A stretch of DNA of 64,000 bases. Source: 66-474 sp035606235 (GTDB taxonomy: Bacteria; Pseudomonadota; Gammaproteobacteria; Xanthomonadales; Rhodanobacteraceae). Positions 45,429 through 54,589 of the stretch are shown piece after piece (the first letter of the stretch is position 1; the number at the start of each line of letters is the position of its first letter). The position numbers and the translations under genes are program-made. The stretch is from contig DATNFU010000048.1 of the NCBI GenBank assembly GCA_035606235.1, positions 1 through 64,000 of the forward strand, read 5' to 3'. The notes below the pieces were generated by a model, which was given only the letters and a program-made list of their open reading frames with translations, made no database searches and was not told the DNA's origin.

Positions 45429-45457
45429 GTCACTCCGGGGCGCGGCCCCGGAATGAC
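45429..45457. repeat. Short palindrome between ruvX and pyrB
   Basis: Arms 45429-45440 and 45446-45457 pair with one mismatch (GTCACTCCGGGG against CCCCGGAATGAC). Same GTCATTCCGG-type termini as the repeats at 16872, 49877 and 52964. It may form an RNA hairpin just before pyrB. Confidence 0.7.
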
Positions 45458-45470
45458 GCCCCGCTTTGGG

Positions 45471-45476
45471 TATCAT
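45471..45476 (+). promoter_or_regulatory. Candidate -10 box for pyrB
   Basis: TATCAT sits nine bases before the pyrB ATG and no ribosome site is visible between, so the transcript could be leaderless. The -35 is not recognisable. Confidence 0.25.
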
Positions 45477-45484
45477 TCACGCCC

Positions 45485-46396
45485 ATGCGCCATCTACTGA
45501 CCCTCGAAACCCTGCCCGGCGCGAAGATCGCCCATCTGCTCGAGCGCGCGGAAGATTTTCGCACGCGCGGCAGGCAACGCGATCTGCTGGTCGATCGCAC
45601 TGTGCTCAACCTGTTCTTCGAGCCTTCCACGCGCACGCGCACGTCGTTCGAGATCGCCGCACGCCGGCTTGGCGCAGACGTTGTCAACTTTGATCTCTCG
45701 CGTTCCTCGACGACCAAGGGCGAGAGCCTGCTGGATACCTTGCACACGCTCGAAGCAATGCGGCTGGATGCACTGGTGGTGCGCCACAACGAAAACCGCA
45801 TGCCGGATTGGCTGGCCGAGCATGCCAATACCGATGTCGCGATCATCAATGCCGGCGACGGTTCACGCGCGCATCCGACCCAGGGCTTGCTGGATGCGCT
45901 GACCATCCGTCAGCACCGCAGAAATCTCGAAAACTTGGCGATCGTGATCTGCGGCGATATACGCCATTCGCGGGTCGCGCGCTCTGATGTGCATGCGTTC
46001 ACCGCGCTGGGCGCGCGCGACATCCGCCTGTGCGCGCCGCGTGCGTTGCTGCCGGAAGATACCAGCGAGTTTGCCGGTTGCGTGGTGAGCGAGGATTTCG
46101 ACGCTGCGCTGGACAACGCGGATGTCGTGATCATGTTGCGCATCCAGAAGGAGCGCATGGCCGCGGCGCTGCTGCCGGCCGACAGCGACTACTTCGCACA
46201 ATACGGACTGGACGCGCGGCGACTGGCGCTGGCCGCGCCCGATTGCATGGTGTTGCACCCGGGCCCGATCAATCGCGGCGTGGAGATTGCCGGTGAAGTT
46301 GCCGACGGCGCGCAATCGCGCATCCTGGATCAGGTGAGCAACGGCGTGTTCGTGCGCATGGCGGTGCTGGCGGAATTGCTGGCTCCTCGCGCATAA
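45485..46396 (+). CDS. pyrB: Aspartate carbamoyltransferase catalytic chain (303 aa)
   Basis: LFFEPSTRTRTSFEIAARRLG holds the carbamoyl-phosphate site, SSTTKGESLLDTLHTLEAM and HPTQGLLDALTI follow, and VLHPGPINRGVEI near the end is the aspartate-loop signature. It condenses carbamoyl phosphate with aspartate in pyrimidine synthesis. In many gammaproteobacteria of this class it pairs with a PyrC-like pseudo-DHOase; no pyrC lies next to it here. Confidence 0.95.
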   Translation: MRHLLTLETLPGAKIAHLLERAEDFRTRGRQRDLLVDRTVLNLFFEPSTRTRTSFEIAARRLGADVVNFDLSRSSTTKGESLLDTLHTLEAMRLDALVVRHNENRMPDWLAEHANTDVAIINAGDGSRAHPTQGLLDALTIRQHRRNLENLAIVICGDIRHSRVARSDVHAFTALGARDIRLCAPRALLPEDTSEFAGCVVSEDFDAALDNADVVIMLRIQKERMAAALLPADSDYFAQYGLDARRLALAAPDCMVLHPGPINRGVEIAGEVADGAQSRILDQVSNGVFVRMAVLAELLAPRA

Positions 46397-46422
46397 TCCG
46401 CGCGATCGCAGGGGAGAGCGCC

Positions 46423-48135
46423 ATGTACCGTTCAATGCGCCGTTTCGCGCTGCCGTCGGGCTGCGTTGCGCTGCTGTTGCTCGCCGGCTGCGGCAAGAAG
46501 GTCGAGAACACCGCGCCGCTTTCGTTCGCGCCCGCCGACACCGCGTTCCTGTACGCCAATTTCAAACCGCTGCCCGACGACGTGCAGCAGGCGATGAACA
46601 AGCGCACCTTCGCGGTGATGCAGTACTCCTCGGCAAGTTACAGACGCATGGCGCAGTTGCTGGCCGTGAACAATCCGGATCTCGCGCGGGTCCTCGACGA
46701 GATTGGCACCGAGCTGGGCAACATCAAGACGCCCCAGCAATTGCAGCAGGCGACCGGCTTGTCGCAGCAGGCGCATTACGCGGTCTACGGCATCGGCGTC
46801 GCGCCGGTTGCGCGCATCGAACTGGCGGATCCCGACGCGTTCCGCGCGCTGCTCGCGCGCATCGAGAAGAGCAATGGCCATCCGTTCGCGACCGCTAAAC
46901 TGGATGCGCAGGATTACTGGATGATCGGCGGCGCCGCCGACAAGCTGCATCTGCTGCTGGCAATCGAGCACAACAAGCAACTGGTGGCGACGCTTGCACC
47001 CGCCGATGCCGATCCCGGGCTGCTGCGGCAATTGCTTGGCCTGACCAAACCCGCCCGCAGCGCCGCCGAGCGCCTTGCAGGCATCGACAGTGATCGCGGC
47101 TATACCGACTACGGTTCGGGTTACCTCGATTTGCCCAAACTGCTGGCGCGGTTGTCGGATCCCAAAGATGCGGTCACGCTGGCCTACGCCGCGGCACTGG
47201 GCGCACCGGCGCCGAGCAGCGATCCGGCGTGTCCGACGGAATTCGCCTCCATGGGAGCGCAGATGCCGTTGACGAGCATCGGCTATCAACAGTTCGAGGC
47301 TGACCACGTTCGCGGCAGCCTGGATATTTCCCTGTCGACGCCCCTGCGCGGATTGCTCGCGGCATTGAAGCAGCCGGTGCCGGGCATGGCCGCGAAGCCG
47401 GATGAGTCACTGTTCGATCTGACCCTGGCGTTGCCGCTGCAAAAAATCCAGGCGTTCTGGCAATCGCGCGCCCAAGCGGTCGCCGCGCAACCGTACAAGT
47501 GCCCGACGTTGGCCTCGCTCAACCAAAGTTTCAAGTCCATGGCGACTTCGCTGCAACAGCAGATGCCGCCGCAAGCCGCATCACTGCTCGGTTTGCGCGT
47601 GGTGCTCGATCAACTGGTGCTGAGCGGCGGCCCCGCCTCCTCGCCGCAACTGGCCGGGCGTTTGCAGATCGCCAGCAATGATCCGGATGCACTGTTGCAG
47701 CAGGCGCAGAAGACATTGCCGCAACTCGCGCTCACCGCGGTCAAGGCCGACGGCAAGCCGATCGCGATCGCACTGCCGCCGCAATTGCAGTCGGTATCCG
47801 GTGGTGCGTCGCAAGGCTGGATCGCCGCCGATCAACACTCGCTCGGCATCGCGGTCGGCGCCGGCGAAGACGCCAAACTCGCCGCCATGCTGAAAGCCGA
47901 TGCGGGCGACGGCAGCGGGCTGATGCGCCTGCATTTTGACGGGCGTGTGTACGGCATCATGGCCGACTTCAGCGATTCGCTCGCAAGCAAGATGCCGGCG
48001 GCATCACAGCCCGAACTGCAACGCCAGAGCGCGATGATGCGCCTGTACGCACAGTGGTTGCGCAGTGTCGACGCCGAGGTGACGCTCGATGACCAAGGCT
48101 TGCACGTGCAAGGCGAAGCGAAGCTGGCGCAGTAG
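46423..48135 (+). CDS. Large lipoprotein of unknown function (570 aa)
   Basis: A lipobox LLLLAGCGKK makes it a lipoprotein anchored at Cys about 23. The body is globular, with many alanines and glutamines and no recognisable enzyme motif; two halves show loosely similar patterns (SFAPADTAFLYANFKPLP and DESLFDLTLALPLQKIQAFW). It lies downstream of pyrB, perhaps with its own promoter. Function unknown. Confidence 0.7.
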   Translation: MYRSMRRFALPSGCVALLLLAGCGKKVENTAPLSFAPADTAFLYANFKPLPDDVQQAMNKRTFAVMQYSSASYRRMAQLLAVNNPDLARVLDEIGTELGNIKTPQQLQQATGLSQQAHYAVYGIGVAPVARIELADPDAFRALLARIEKSNGHPFATAKLDAQDYWMIGGAADKLHLLLAIEHNKQLVATLAPADADPGLLRQLLGLTKPARSAAERLAGIDSDRGYTDYGSGYLDLPKLLARLSDPKDAVTLAYAAALGAPAPSSDPACPTEFASMGAQMPLTSIGYQQFEADHVRGSLDISLSTPLRGLLAALKQPVPGMAAKPDESLFDLTLALPLQKIQAFWQSRAQAVAAQPYKCPTLASLNQSFKSMATSLQQQMPPQAASLLGLRVVLDQLVLSGGPASSPQLAGRLQIASNDPDALLQQAQKTLPQLALTAVKADGKPIAIALPPQLQSVSGGASQGWIAADQHSLGIAVGAGEDAKLAAMLKADAGDGSGLMRLHFDGRVYGIMADFSDSLASKMPAASQPELQRQSAMMRLYAQWLRSVDAEVTLDDQGLHVQGEAKLAQ

Positions 48136-48168
48136 GCGCGCGCACCGGTAAACCCGCCGGCGTCGCCG

Positions 48169-48663
48169 CTACCTCTTGGCAGGGAACGGGCGCTCCGGTT
48201 GGCTGATCGTATTCTGGAATTCGGCGATCAGCCACTTGCCGGCGTGACGTGTGACGACCAGCGTCTGGATACCGGTGCCGGGCGGCGGCATGCCAGGCGG
48301 CATCTGCTCGCCGGTCATGCGCCAGCGTGCATGCGCAACCGCGATCGCCGGCGTCAGGAATTTCACCTGCACATCGGTAAAAGTCAGCGTGCTGTGCGCA
48401 AATACGGTGGCGAACGCGCGCGCGAGTTTCTGCTGCATCTCGGCACGGCTTTTCCACCACCAGCCGGCCACGTTGATCACGTCGCAGTCGGACGTGAACA
48501 GCGCGGAATAGGCGGCCGCGTCGTGCCGATTCCAGGCATCCGCTTGCTGCATGGCGACGCTGCGCACCGCAGCCTCATCGGCGCTTGGCGCCGCTGCGGC
48601 CAAAGGAGCGCACAACGTCATCAACATCACCGGTGCAACGGACCAACGGGTCGCTCGGTTCAT
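48169..48663 (-). CDS. Exported SnoaL/DUF4440-type NTF2-fold protein (164 aa)
   Basis: Signal peptide ending PLAAAAPSAD; then ADEAAVRSVAMQQADAWNRHDAAAYSALFTSDCDVI, a start typical of the SgcJ/EcaC NTF2-like family, with a cone-shaped pocket. Terminal part LVVTRHAGKWLIAEFQNT. Members include dehydratases, isomerases or ligand binders. Substrate unknown. Converges with the lipoprotein gene. Confidence 0.8.
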   Translation of the reverse strand: MNRATRWSVAPVMLMTLCAPLAAAAPSADEAAVRSVAMQQADAWNRHDAAAYSALFTSDCDVINVAGWWWKSRAEMQQKLARAFATVFAHSTLTFTDVQVKFLTPAIAVAHARWRMTGEQMPPGMPPPGTGIQTLVVTRHAGKWLIAEFQNTISQPERPFPAKR

Positions 48664-48723
48664 GGCGCTGTCTCCAGAACAAGGCGGAAGCGCCGCCGCA
48701 CTTTGCCGTTTCCCGCTACTCGC

Positions 48724-49851
48724 CTACTTTTCCGTCATCTCCACGTCGCCCAAGCCTTGCGACAGCGTGTGTGCGTCGCCGCCCTGCGCCAGCTTGATCT
48801 TCAGCCGCACCTCGTTGGAGGAGTCGGCATGGCGCAATGCGTCCTCGTAGGAAATCTCGCCGGCCTGGTACAGATCGAACAGGCTCTGGTCGAAGGTTTT
48901 CATGCCGAGGTTGGTGGATTCCTTCATCACGTCCTTGATCTTGTGGATCTCGCCCTTGCGGATGTAATCCTGCACCAGCGGCGTGCCGAGCAGAACCTCC
49001 ATCGCCACCCGCCGCGCCTTGCCGTCGGGGGTCGGGATCAACTGCTGCGCGACGATGCCTTTGAGGTTCATGGAAAGATCCATGTACAACTGGCTGCGCA
49101 CGTCGTCGGGGAAGAAATGGATGATGCGCTCAAGCGCCTGGTTGGCGTTGTTGGCGTGCAGCGTGCACAAGACAAGGTGACCGGTTTCGGAAAAGTGGAT
49201 CGCATATTCCATCGTTTCGCGGGTGCGCACCTCGCCGATCAGGATGACATCCGGCGCCTGCCGCAACGTGTTCTTCAGCGCGTTCTCCCACGAGTCGGTA
49301 TCGATGCCCAACTCGCGCTGGGTGATGATGCAGCCTTCGTGCTTGTGCACGTATTCGATCGGATCCTCGATGGTGATGATGTGGCCGGTCGAGTTCTGGT
49401 TGCGATAACCGATGATCGACGCGAGCGATGTGGTCTTGCCCGCGCCGGTGGCGCCGACGAATACCACGATGCCGCGCTTGGTCATCGCGAGCTGCTTGAC
49501 GATCGGCAGCAGGTTCAATTCCTCGACGGTCGGGATCTTGCCCTCGATCCGGCGCAGCACCATGCCCACGCAGTTGCGTTGATAAAAACACGAGACGCGA
49601 AAACGGCCGACGCCGGACACGCCGATGGCGAACTGGCATTCGTGGGTTTTCTCGAATTCCTCGCGTTGGCTGGGCGCCATCACGTTCAGCACCATGTCCC
49701 GCGATTCCTGCGGCGACAGCGGCGTCTGCGTGATCGGCACGATCCGGCCGTTGACCTTGATCGATGGCGCCACCCCGGCCGTGATGAACAGGTCCGATGC
49801 CTTCTTGTGCACCATCAATTTGAGGAAGGAACTGAAATCTACGCTGCTCAT
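48724..49851 (-). CDS. pilU: Twitching-motility ATPase PilU (375 aa)
   Basis: PilT-family hexameric ATPase: VVFVGATGAGKTTSLASIIG (Walker A), ITIEDPIEYVHKHEG (Asp box), ILIGEVRTRETMEYA (Walker B), LCTLHANNANQALERI (His box). The segment replacing AIRNLIRE of PilT reads VQDYIRKGEIHKIKD, as in PilU. It assists PilT in pilus retraction. Separated from pilT by 180 bases that hold a repeat. Confidence 0.94.
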   Translation of the reverse strand: MSSVDFSSFLKLMVHKKASDLFITAGVAPSIKVNGRIVPITQTPLSPQESRDMVLNVMAPSQREEFEKTHECQFAIGVSGVGRFRVSCFYQRNCVGMVLRRIEGKIPTVEELNLLPIVKQLAMTKRGIVVFVGATGAGKTTSLASIIGYRNQNSTGHIITIEDPIEYVHKHEGCIITQRELGIDTDSWENALKNTLRQAPDVILIGEVRTRETMEYAIHFSETGHLVLCTLHANNANQALERIIHFFPDDVRSQLYMDLSMNLKGIVAQQLIPTPDGKARRVAMEVLLGTPLVQDYIRKGEIHKIKDVMKESTNLGMKTFDQSLFDLYQAGEISYEDALRHADSSNEVRLKIKLAQGGDAHTLSQGLGDVEMTEK

Positions 49852-49876
49852 GGCACGCTCCGCAGCCGCTTTGGCT

Positions 49877-49902
49877 CGTCATTCCGGCGAAAGCCGGAAC
49901 CC
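49877..49902. repeat. GTCATTCCGGC repeat between pilT and pilU
   Basis: CGTCATTCCGGCGAAAGCC then GGAACCC; identical in type to the element inside ubiH and to 52964-52985. The internal TTCCGGC/GCCGGAA arms can pair. Confidence 0.85.
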
Positions 49903-50031
49903 AGTGTCTTGCCGATTCGAAAATGATCCCGTCCCCATCGCACACCATGTGCCCGGTAAGGGTGCATCTGTAATGCTGGATCCCGTGTCATAACGCGTCG
50001 GCGTGTTGCACGGGATGAGCGCATTCTGCAC

Positions 50032-51069
50032 TCACTTGAAAATATCCTTGCTCTTGGCGCGCCCGATCGCTGCCTGACGGGTAATCAGGCCGCGCCGCAC
50101 CAGGTCCTGCAGACACTGGTCGAGGGTCTGCATGCCGTACTGCTGGCCCGTCTGGATCGAGGAATACATCTGCGCGACCTTGTCCTCGCGGATCAGGTTG
50201 CGGATCGCCGGGATGCCGACCATGATCTCGTGCGCGGCGATGCGGCCCCCGCCGACCTTCTTCATCAGCGTCTGCGAAATCACCGCGCGCAACGATTCGG
50301 AAAGCATCGACCGCACCATCGGCTTTTCGCCGGCCGGGAACACGTCGATGATGCGATCAATGGTCTTGGCCGCGGAAGACGTATGCAGCGTGGCGAACAC
50401 CAGGTGTCCGGTTTCGGCGGCGGTAAGCGCGAGGCGAATGGTCTCGATGTCGCGCATCTCGCCGACCAGGATGAAATCCGGATCTTCGCGCAGCGCCGAG
50501 CGCAGCGCCTCGTTGAAACCGTGGGTGTCGCGATGCACTTCGCGCTGGTTCAACAGGCATTTCTGCGCGGTGTGCACGAATTCGATCGGGTCCTCGATGG
50601 TGAGGATGTGGCCGTATTCGTTCTTGTTGACGTGATCCACCATCGCCGCGAGCGTGGTGGATTTGCCGGAACCCGTGGGACCGGTGACCAGGATCAAACC
50701 TTGCGGCTGGTCGATCAGCTCCTTGAAGATTTTCGGCGCGCCGAGATCCTCAAGCGTCATCACTTCGGCCGGAATGGTACGGAACACCGCCGCCGCGCCG
50801 CGGTTCTGGTTGAAGGCGTTGACGCGGAAGCGCGCCAGGCCCGGGATCTCGAATGAGAAATCGACTTCCAGGAATTCCTCGTAATCACGGCGCTGTTTGT
50901 CCGACATGATGTCGTACACCAGCGTGTGCACCTGCTTGTGGTCGAGCGCCGGGATGTTGATGCGGCGCACGTCGCCATCCACGCGGATCATCGGCGGCAG
51001 GCCGGCGGACAGGTGCAGGTCGGAGGCCTTATTCTTGACCGAAAAGGCCAGCAGTTCGGCGATGTCCAT
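50032..51069 (-). CDS. pilT: Type IV pilus retraction ATPase PilT (345 aa)
   Basis: ILVTGPTGSGKSTTLAAMVD (Walker A), LTIEDPIEFVHTAQK, LVGEMRDIETI (Walker B), FATLHTSSAAKTIDR (His box) and the family AIRNLIRE motif in VGIPAIRNLIREDKVAQM. It pulls pilin back into the inner membrane and drives twitching. Start ATG at 51069. Upstream the frame stays open but has no protein likeness. It faces yggS in divergent orientation. Confidence 0.96.
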   Translation of the reverse strand: MDIAELLAFSVKNKASDLHLSAGLPPMIRVDGDVRRINIPALDHKQVHTLVYDIMSDKQRRDYEEFLEVDFSFEIPGLARFRVNAFNQNRGAAAVFRTIPAEVMTLEDLGAPKIFKELIDQPQGLILVTGPTGSGKSTTLAAMVDHVNKNEYGHILTIEDPIEFVHTAQKCLLNQREVHRDTHGFNEALRSALREDPDFILVGEMRDIETIRLALTAAETGHLVFATLHTSSAAKTIDRIIDVFPAGEKPMVRSMLSESLRAVISQTLMKKVGGGRIAAHEIMVGIPAIRNLIREDKVAQMYSSIQTGQQYGMQTLDQCLQDLVRRGLITRQAAIGRAKSKDIFK

Positions 51070-51119
51070 CTTGTTTTCCCCTGAAGAACCGTGCGCCGCC
51101 CCCGGCGCGACCCGGCCCG

Positions 51120-51146
51120 AGTATACGCTGGTGAAGGTCTTGCGAA
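51120..51146 (-). promoter_or_regulatory. Candidate sigma-70-type promoter for pilT
   Basis: On the minus strand a TTCGCA-like box (51141-51146) and TATACT (51120-51125) stand 15 bases apart, about 50 bases before the pilT ATG. Spacing is short, so it is tentative. The pilT-yggS gap is only 90 bases and may hold promoters for both. Confidence 0.3.
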
Positions 51147-51159
51147 ATGGGCGCGGCGC

Positions 51160-51852
51160 ATGAATCGGGAACCCGTTCTCGGAGCGATCCTCGCGCGTAT
51201 CGGAGCGGCCTCCGGCGACCGCCCCGTGAGCTTGGTCGCGGCATCCAAATCGCAGCCGGCTTCCGCATTGCAGGCACTGGCCGCGGCCGGCCAGAGAGCA
51301 TTCGGCGAAAACTATGTGCAGGAGGCGCTGGGCAAGCAGCTCGAGCTGGCGAAGCTCGCCCTCGAGTGGCACATGATCGGCCCGCTGCAGTCCAACAAGT
51401 GCGCGGAGGTGGCGCGCCACTTCGACTGGTTGCAAAGTCTGGATCGCGAAAAGCTGATCGCGCCGCTGGATCGCGCGCGACCGGAAGGCATGCCGCCTTT
51501 GAACGTGCTGATCGAAGTGAATCTGGATGACGAGGCGAGCAAATCCGGCTGCGCGCCGGGCGCGGTGTTCGCGCTGGCCGCAAAGATCGCGCGAGCGCCA
51601 CGCCTTCGCCTCCGCGGAATGATGGCGATCCCGGCGCCCTCGCCCGATCACGAACAACGCCGCGCCGCTTTCGCGCGCTTGCGCGAATTGTTCGAAGCGC
51701 TGCGCCGCGAGTACACGCAAGTTGACACGCTCTCGATGGGCATGTCCGACGATTTCGAACTTGCCATCACCGAAGGCGCGACGATGGTGCGGGTGGGGAC
51801 GGCGTTGTTCGGGCCACGCGGGCGGAAGCAGGCTGCGGGAAATGGAGAATAG
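51160..51852 (+). CDS. PLP-binding homeostasis protein YggS (230 aa)
   Basis: PROSC/PLPHP-family alanine-racemase-like barrel: LVAASKSQPASALQALAAAGQ with the PLP Lys, FGENYVQEALGKQLEL, EWHMIGPLQSNKC, RLRGMMAIPAP and TLSMGMSDDFELAITEGATMV. It buffers PLP without catalysis. In the pilT-yggS-proC-yggT order of gammaproteobacteria. Confidence 0.92.
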   Translation: MNREPVLGAILARIGAASGDRPVSLVAASKSQPASALQALAAAGQRAFGENYVQEALGKQLELAKLALEWHMIGPLQSNKCAEVARHFDWLQSLDREKLIAPLDRARPEGMPPLNVLIEVNLDDEASKSGCAPGAVFALAAKIARAPRLRLRGMMAIPAPSPDHEQRRAAFARLRELFEALRREYTQVDTLSMGMSDDFELAITEGATMVRVGTALFGPRGRKQAAGNGE

Positions 51853-51899
51853 GCAAAAGCGATGAAGTATCCTGCGCGTTGAACATCGCGGGATAGCCC

Positions 51900-52745
51900 A
51901 TGCCCACTTCCCACTCCCCTCTTCCCACACCCGGTTCCATCGTCTTCATCGGCGGCGGCAACATGGCGCGCAGCCTGATCGGCGCGCTGATCGGGCATGG
52001 TGCTGACGCGGCGACGATCGCGGTGGCCGAACCGCGCGCGGACGCGCGCGACGAACTGGCGCGTGCCTATGGTGTGCGCACGTTCGCCGACAATGCCGAT
52101 GCCGTGGCCGGCGCGGGCTGCGTGGTACTGGCCGTGAAGCCGCAGATGATGCGCAAGGTCTGCGAGCACCTGGCCGAGCCGCTGCGCCTCTCGCGGCCAT
52201 TGTTGATTTCGATTGCCGCGGGTGTGCGCATCGAACAACTGGAACGCTGGCTCGGTGCGCATCTGGCGATCGTGCGCTGCATGCCCAACACGCCCGCGCT
52301 GCTGGGTGCCGGCGCTTCAGGTTTGTGCGCCAATCCGCGTGTCGGCGCCGCGCAGCGCGCGCTGGCCGAGCGCATCCTCAACGCCGCCGGCATCACGCGC
52401 TGGATCGAGCGCGAAGCGCAAATGGATATCGTCACCGCGCTGTCAGGTTCGGGTCCGGCTTATTTCTTTCTGCTGGTGGAAACCATGGAAGATGCCGCCG
52501 TGGAGCTTGGATTGCCGCGCGACACCGCGCGGGCGCTGGCGGTGCAGACCTGTCTCGGCGCAGGCCGCATGCTGGCCGAAGGCAGCGAGAGTGCGGCGAC
52601 ACTGCGCGCACGTGTCACTTCGCCGCAGGGCACCACCCACGCGGCGCTGGAGGTTTTCGTCCAAGGCGACCTGCGCGCGCTGGTGCAACGCGCCATGGCG
52701 GCGGCCACGCGCCGCGGCGGCGAGTTGTCCGCGGCGCTTGATTGA
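51900..52745 (+). CDS. proC: Pyrroline-5-carboxylate reductase (281 aa)
   Basis: Rossmann start IVFIGGGNMARSLIGALI, then LAVKPQMMRKVCEHL, RCMPNTPALLGAGASGLCAN, and SGSGPAYFFLLVETMEDAAVELG. NAD(P)H reduction of P5C is the final proline step. 47 bases after yggS. Confidence 0.95.
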   Translation: MPTSHSPLPTPGSIVFIGGGNMARSLIGALIGHGADAATIAVAEPRADARDELARAYGVRTFADNADAVAGAGCVVLAVKPQMMRKVCEHLAEPLRLSRPLLISIAAGVRIEQLERWLGAHLAIVRCMPNTPALLGAGASGLCANPRVGAAQRALAERILNAAGITRWIEREAQMDIVTALSGSGPAYFFLLVETMEDAAVELGLPRDTARALAVQTCLGAGRMLAEGSESAATLRARVTSPQGTTHAALEVFVQGDLRALVQRAMAAATRRGGELSAALD

Positions 52746-53081
52746 CGGGTTGCCAGTCGTCGGTTGCTGGTTGCCGGTAACCGGCAGCCGGAAAGAACGT
52801 AACGACATCCCGTCATTCCAGGGCCGTTCGCGACAGCTCGGGAACGGAACCAGGAATCCATTTTGATCTTCACTGCAATTGACCAGATGGATTGCAAAGT
52901 CCATCCATGGACTTTGCCCTTCGCGCCGACCTTCGGTCGTTCAAATTGGTTCCGACGAATTTGTCCGGCTTTCGCCGGAATGACGATTGATAGGTGTTTG
53001 CTTCGTATTTGCGCGGCAATGGCATCGCATTGTTATGCTTCGCACCGTCGACTTTCCCACTCCCCACTTCCGTTCTGACGC
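52746..53081. other. 336-base intergenic region with inverted repeat elements, proC-yggT
   Basis: Contains CGTCATTCCAGGGCC at 52811 and the inverted partner at 52964-52985, about 150 bases apart, giving a BIME-like arrangement. Short palindromes (such as GTCCATCCATGGAC near 52902) lie between. No gene is supported in it. Confidence 0.7.
52964..52985. repeat. Inverted GTCATTCCGGC element upstream of yggT
   Basis: TCCGGCTTTCGCCGGAATG then ACG is the reverse complement of the elements at 49877 and 16872. Confidence 0.85.
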
Positions 53082-53654
53082 ATGTCCTATTTCGCCAATG
53101 CCGCCGCCCTGCTGATCGAGATCGTGTTCGGCGTGATCGTCGCGCTGTTCGTGCTGCGCGCGCTGGCCGAAGCGGTGCGCGCGGATTTCTACAATCCACT
53201 TAGCCAGTTCCTGTATCGCACCACCAACCCGGTGCTGATACCGCTGAAACGCGTCATCCCGAACTTCCGCCGCATCAACCTCGCCGCGCTGGTACTGGCA
53301 TGGCTGGCGGAATTCATCAAGAACGTGCTGCTGTATGCGTTGATCGGTTTTCGCGGCGCCATCCCGGGCTTGCTGCTGCTGGGTTTCGCCGATCTGCTGG
53401 ATTTCTTCGCGGTGCTTTATCTGGCGATGATCTTCATCTGGGCACTGCTCAGTTTCGTCAGCCTGGATGCGCGGCATCCGCTGATTCCATTGCTGGGCCG
53501 CCTGGTCGAGCCGGTGCTGCGTCCGTTGCGGCGGCTGTTGCCGGCGCCCGGCGGGCTGGATCTCTCGCCGGCGCTGGCAATCCTGATCGTGCTGCTGTTG
53601 CGACTGCTGATCGTCGCGCCGTTGCTCGATCTGGGACATCGCCTGAGCTTGTAG
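53082..53654 (+). CDS. yggT: YggT-family membrane protein (190 aa)
   Basis: Two YggT repeats, each with two hydrophobic segments: LLIEIVFGVIVALFVLRALAE with NPLSQFLYRTTNPVLIPLKR, then AVLYLAMIFIWALLSFVSLD with NPLI-like HPLIPLLGRLVEPVLRPLRR. Function unclear, linked to osmotic/K+ uptake in some bacteria. Located after proC, as in many gammaproteobacteria. Confidence 0.9.
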   Translation: MSYFANAAALLIEIVFGVIVALFVLRALAEAVRADFYNPLSQFLYRTTNPVLIPLKRVIPNFRRINLAALVLAWLAEFIKNVLLYALIGFRGAIPGLLLLGFADLLDFFAVLYLAMIFIWALLSFVSLDARHPLIPLLGRLVEPVLRPLRRLLPAPGGLDLSPALAILIVLLLRLLIVAPLLDLGHRLSL

Positions 53655-53785
53655 GGGCCGGCGTACCGGTCGAAGCCATTGCGGTTACGCCATGCCGGGT
53701 CGCCGCGTGCAATGGCGGGGATGAGACACGGAGACCGACCGGAAAGCGCACCGGGGCTGCTTGCGCGGGAGTGCAGGTTCCTGCA

Positions 53786-54589
53786 TCAATCCCGTGGGCG
53801 CCGCGCCCATCTCGCGATAACCGCGTGCAGCGCATCCAGCCCATCGAACAATGCGGCAGGGCCGGGCTGCAGGATGATCGGCGATTTGATTTCGTGCAGT
53901 TGTTGATCACGTACGGCCGGAATCGCATTCCAGCCCGGCCGCGCGGCCAGCTTTTCCGGTCGGAATTTCTTGCCGCACCATGAAGCGAGAATGATATCCG
54001 GCGCGCGGCGGATCACCTCCGCGCCATTGGCGATGATGCGGAACTTGGCCAGCGATTCTTCCGCCAATTCCGGAAATGCATCGTCGCCGCCGGCGATGCG
54101 GATCAACTCCGCTACCCAGCGGATACCGGAGATCATCGGCTCATCCCATTCCTCGAAGTACACGCGCGGCCGCCGCGGCAGTTGCGCGGCGCGCGCGCGG
54201 ATTTCGTCAATATGCCCCTCGGCGCCGCGCGCGTAGTCTTCGGCTTTTTGCGCGGCCCCCACCAGCGCGCCCAGCCTGCGGATGTATTCCAGAATGTCCG
54301 CAACACTGCGGTGATTGCTGATCCACACCTCGATCCCATGGGCGATCAGTTCGCGCGCGATGTCGGCCTGGATATCGGAAAAGCCGATCGCGAAATCCGG
54401 TTTGAGTTTCAGGATCTCGCCGATCCTGGCGCTGGTGAACGCGGAGACTTTCGGCTTCTCCTTGCGCGCGCGCGGCGGGCGCACGGTAAACCCGCTGATC
54501 CCGACGATGCGATCCTGCTCGCCGAGCGCGTACAGCAGTTCGGTCGGCTCTTCGGTAAGGCAGACGATGCGGCGCGGGCCGTGCATCAT
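53786..54589 (-). CDS. BtuF-like cobalamin/corrinoid-binding protein without signal peptide (267 aa)
   Basis: Periplasmic-binding fold of the BtuF type: RIVCLTEEPTELLYALGEQD, VGISGFTVRPPRARKEKPKV, LKPDFAIGFSDIQADIA, RPRVYFEEWDEPMISGIRWV and DIILASWCGKKFRPEK. It lacks a signal peptide and begins MMHGPRRIV, so it may be cytosolic. Start ATG overlaps the yjbQ stop by one base, so it is translated from the pdxH-yjbQ operon. No btuC/btuD are nearby; ligand unproven. Confidence 0.75.
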   Translation of the reverse strand: MMHGPRRIVCLTEEPTELLYALGEQDRIVGISGFTVRPPRARKEKPKVSAFTSARIGEILKLKPDFAIGFSDIQADIARELIAHGIEVWISNHRSVADILEYIRRLGALVGAAQKAEDYARGAEGHIDEIRARAAQLPRRPRVYFEEWDEPMISGIRWVAELIRIAGGDDAFPELAEESLAKFRIIANGAEVIRRAPDIILASWCGKKFRPEKLAARPGWNAIPAVRDQQLHEIKSPIILQPGPAALFDGLDALHAVIARWARRPRD

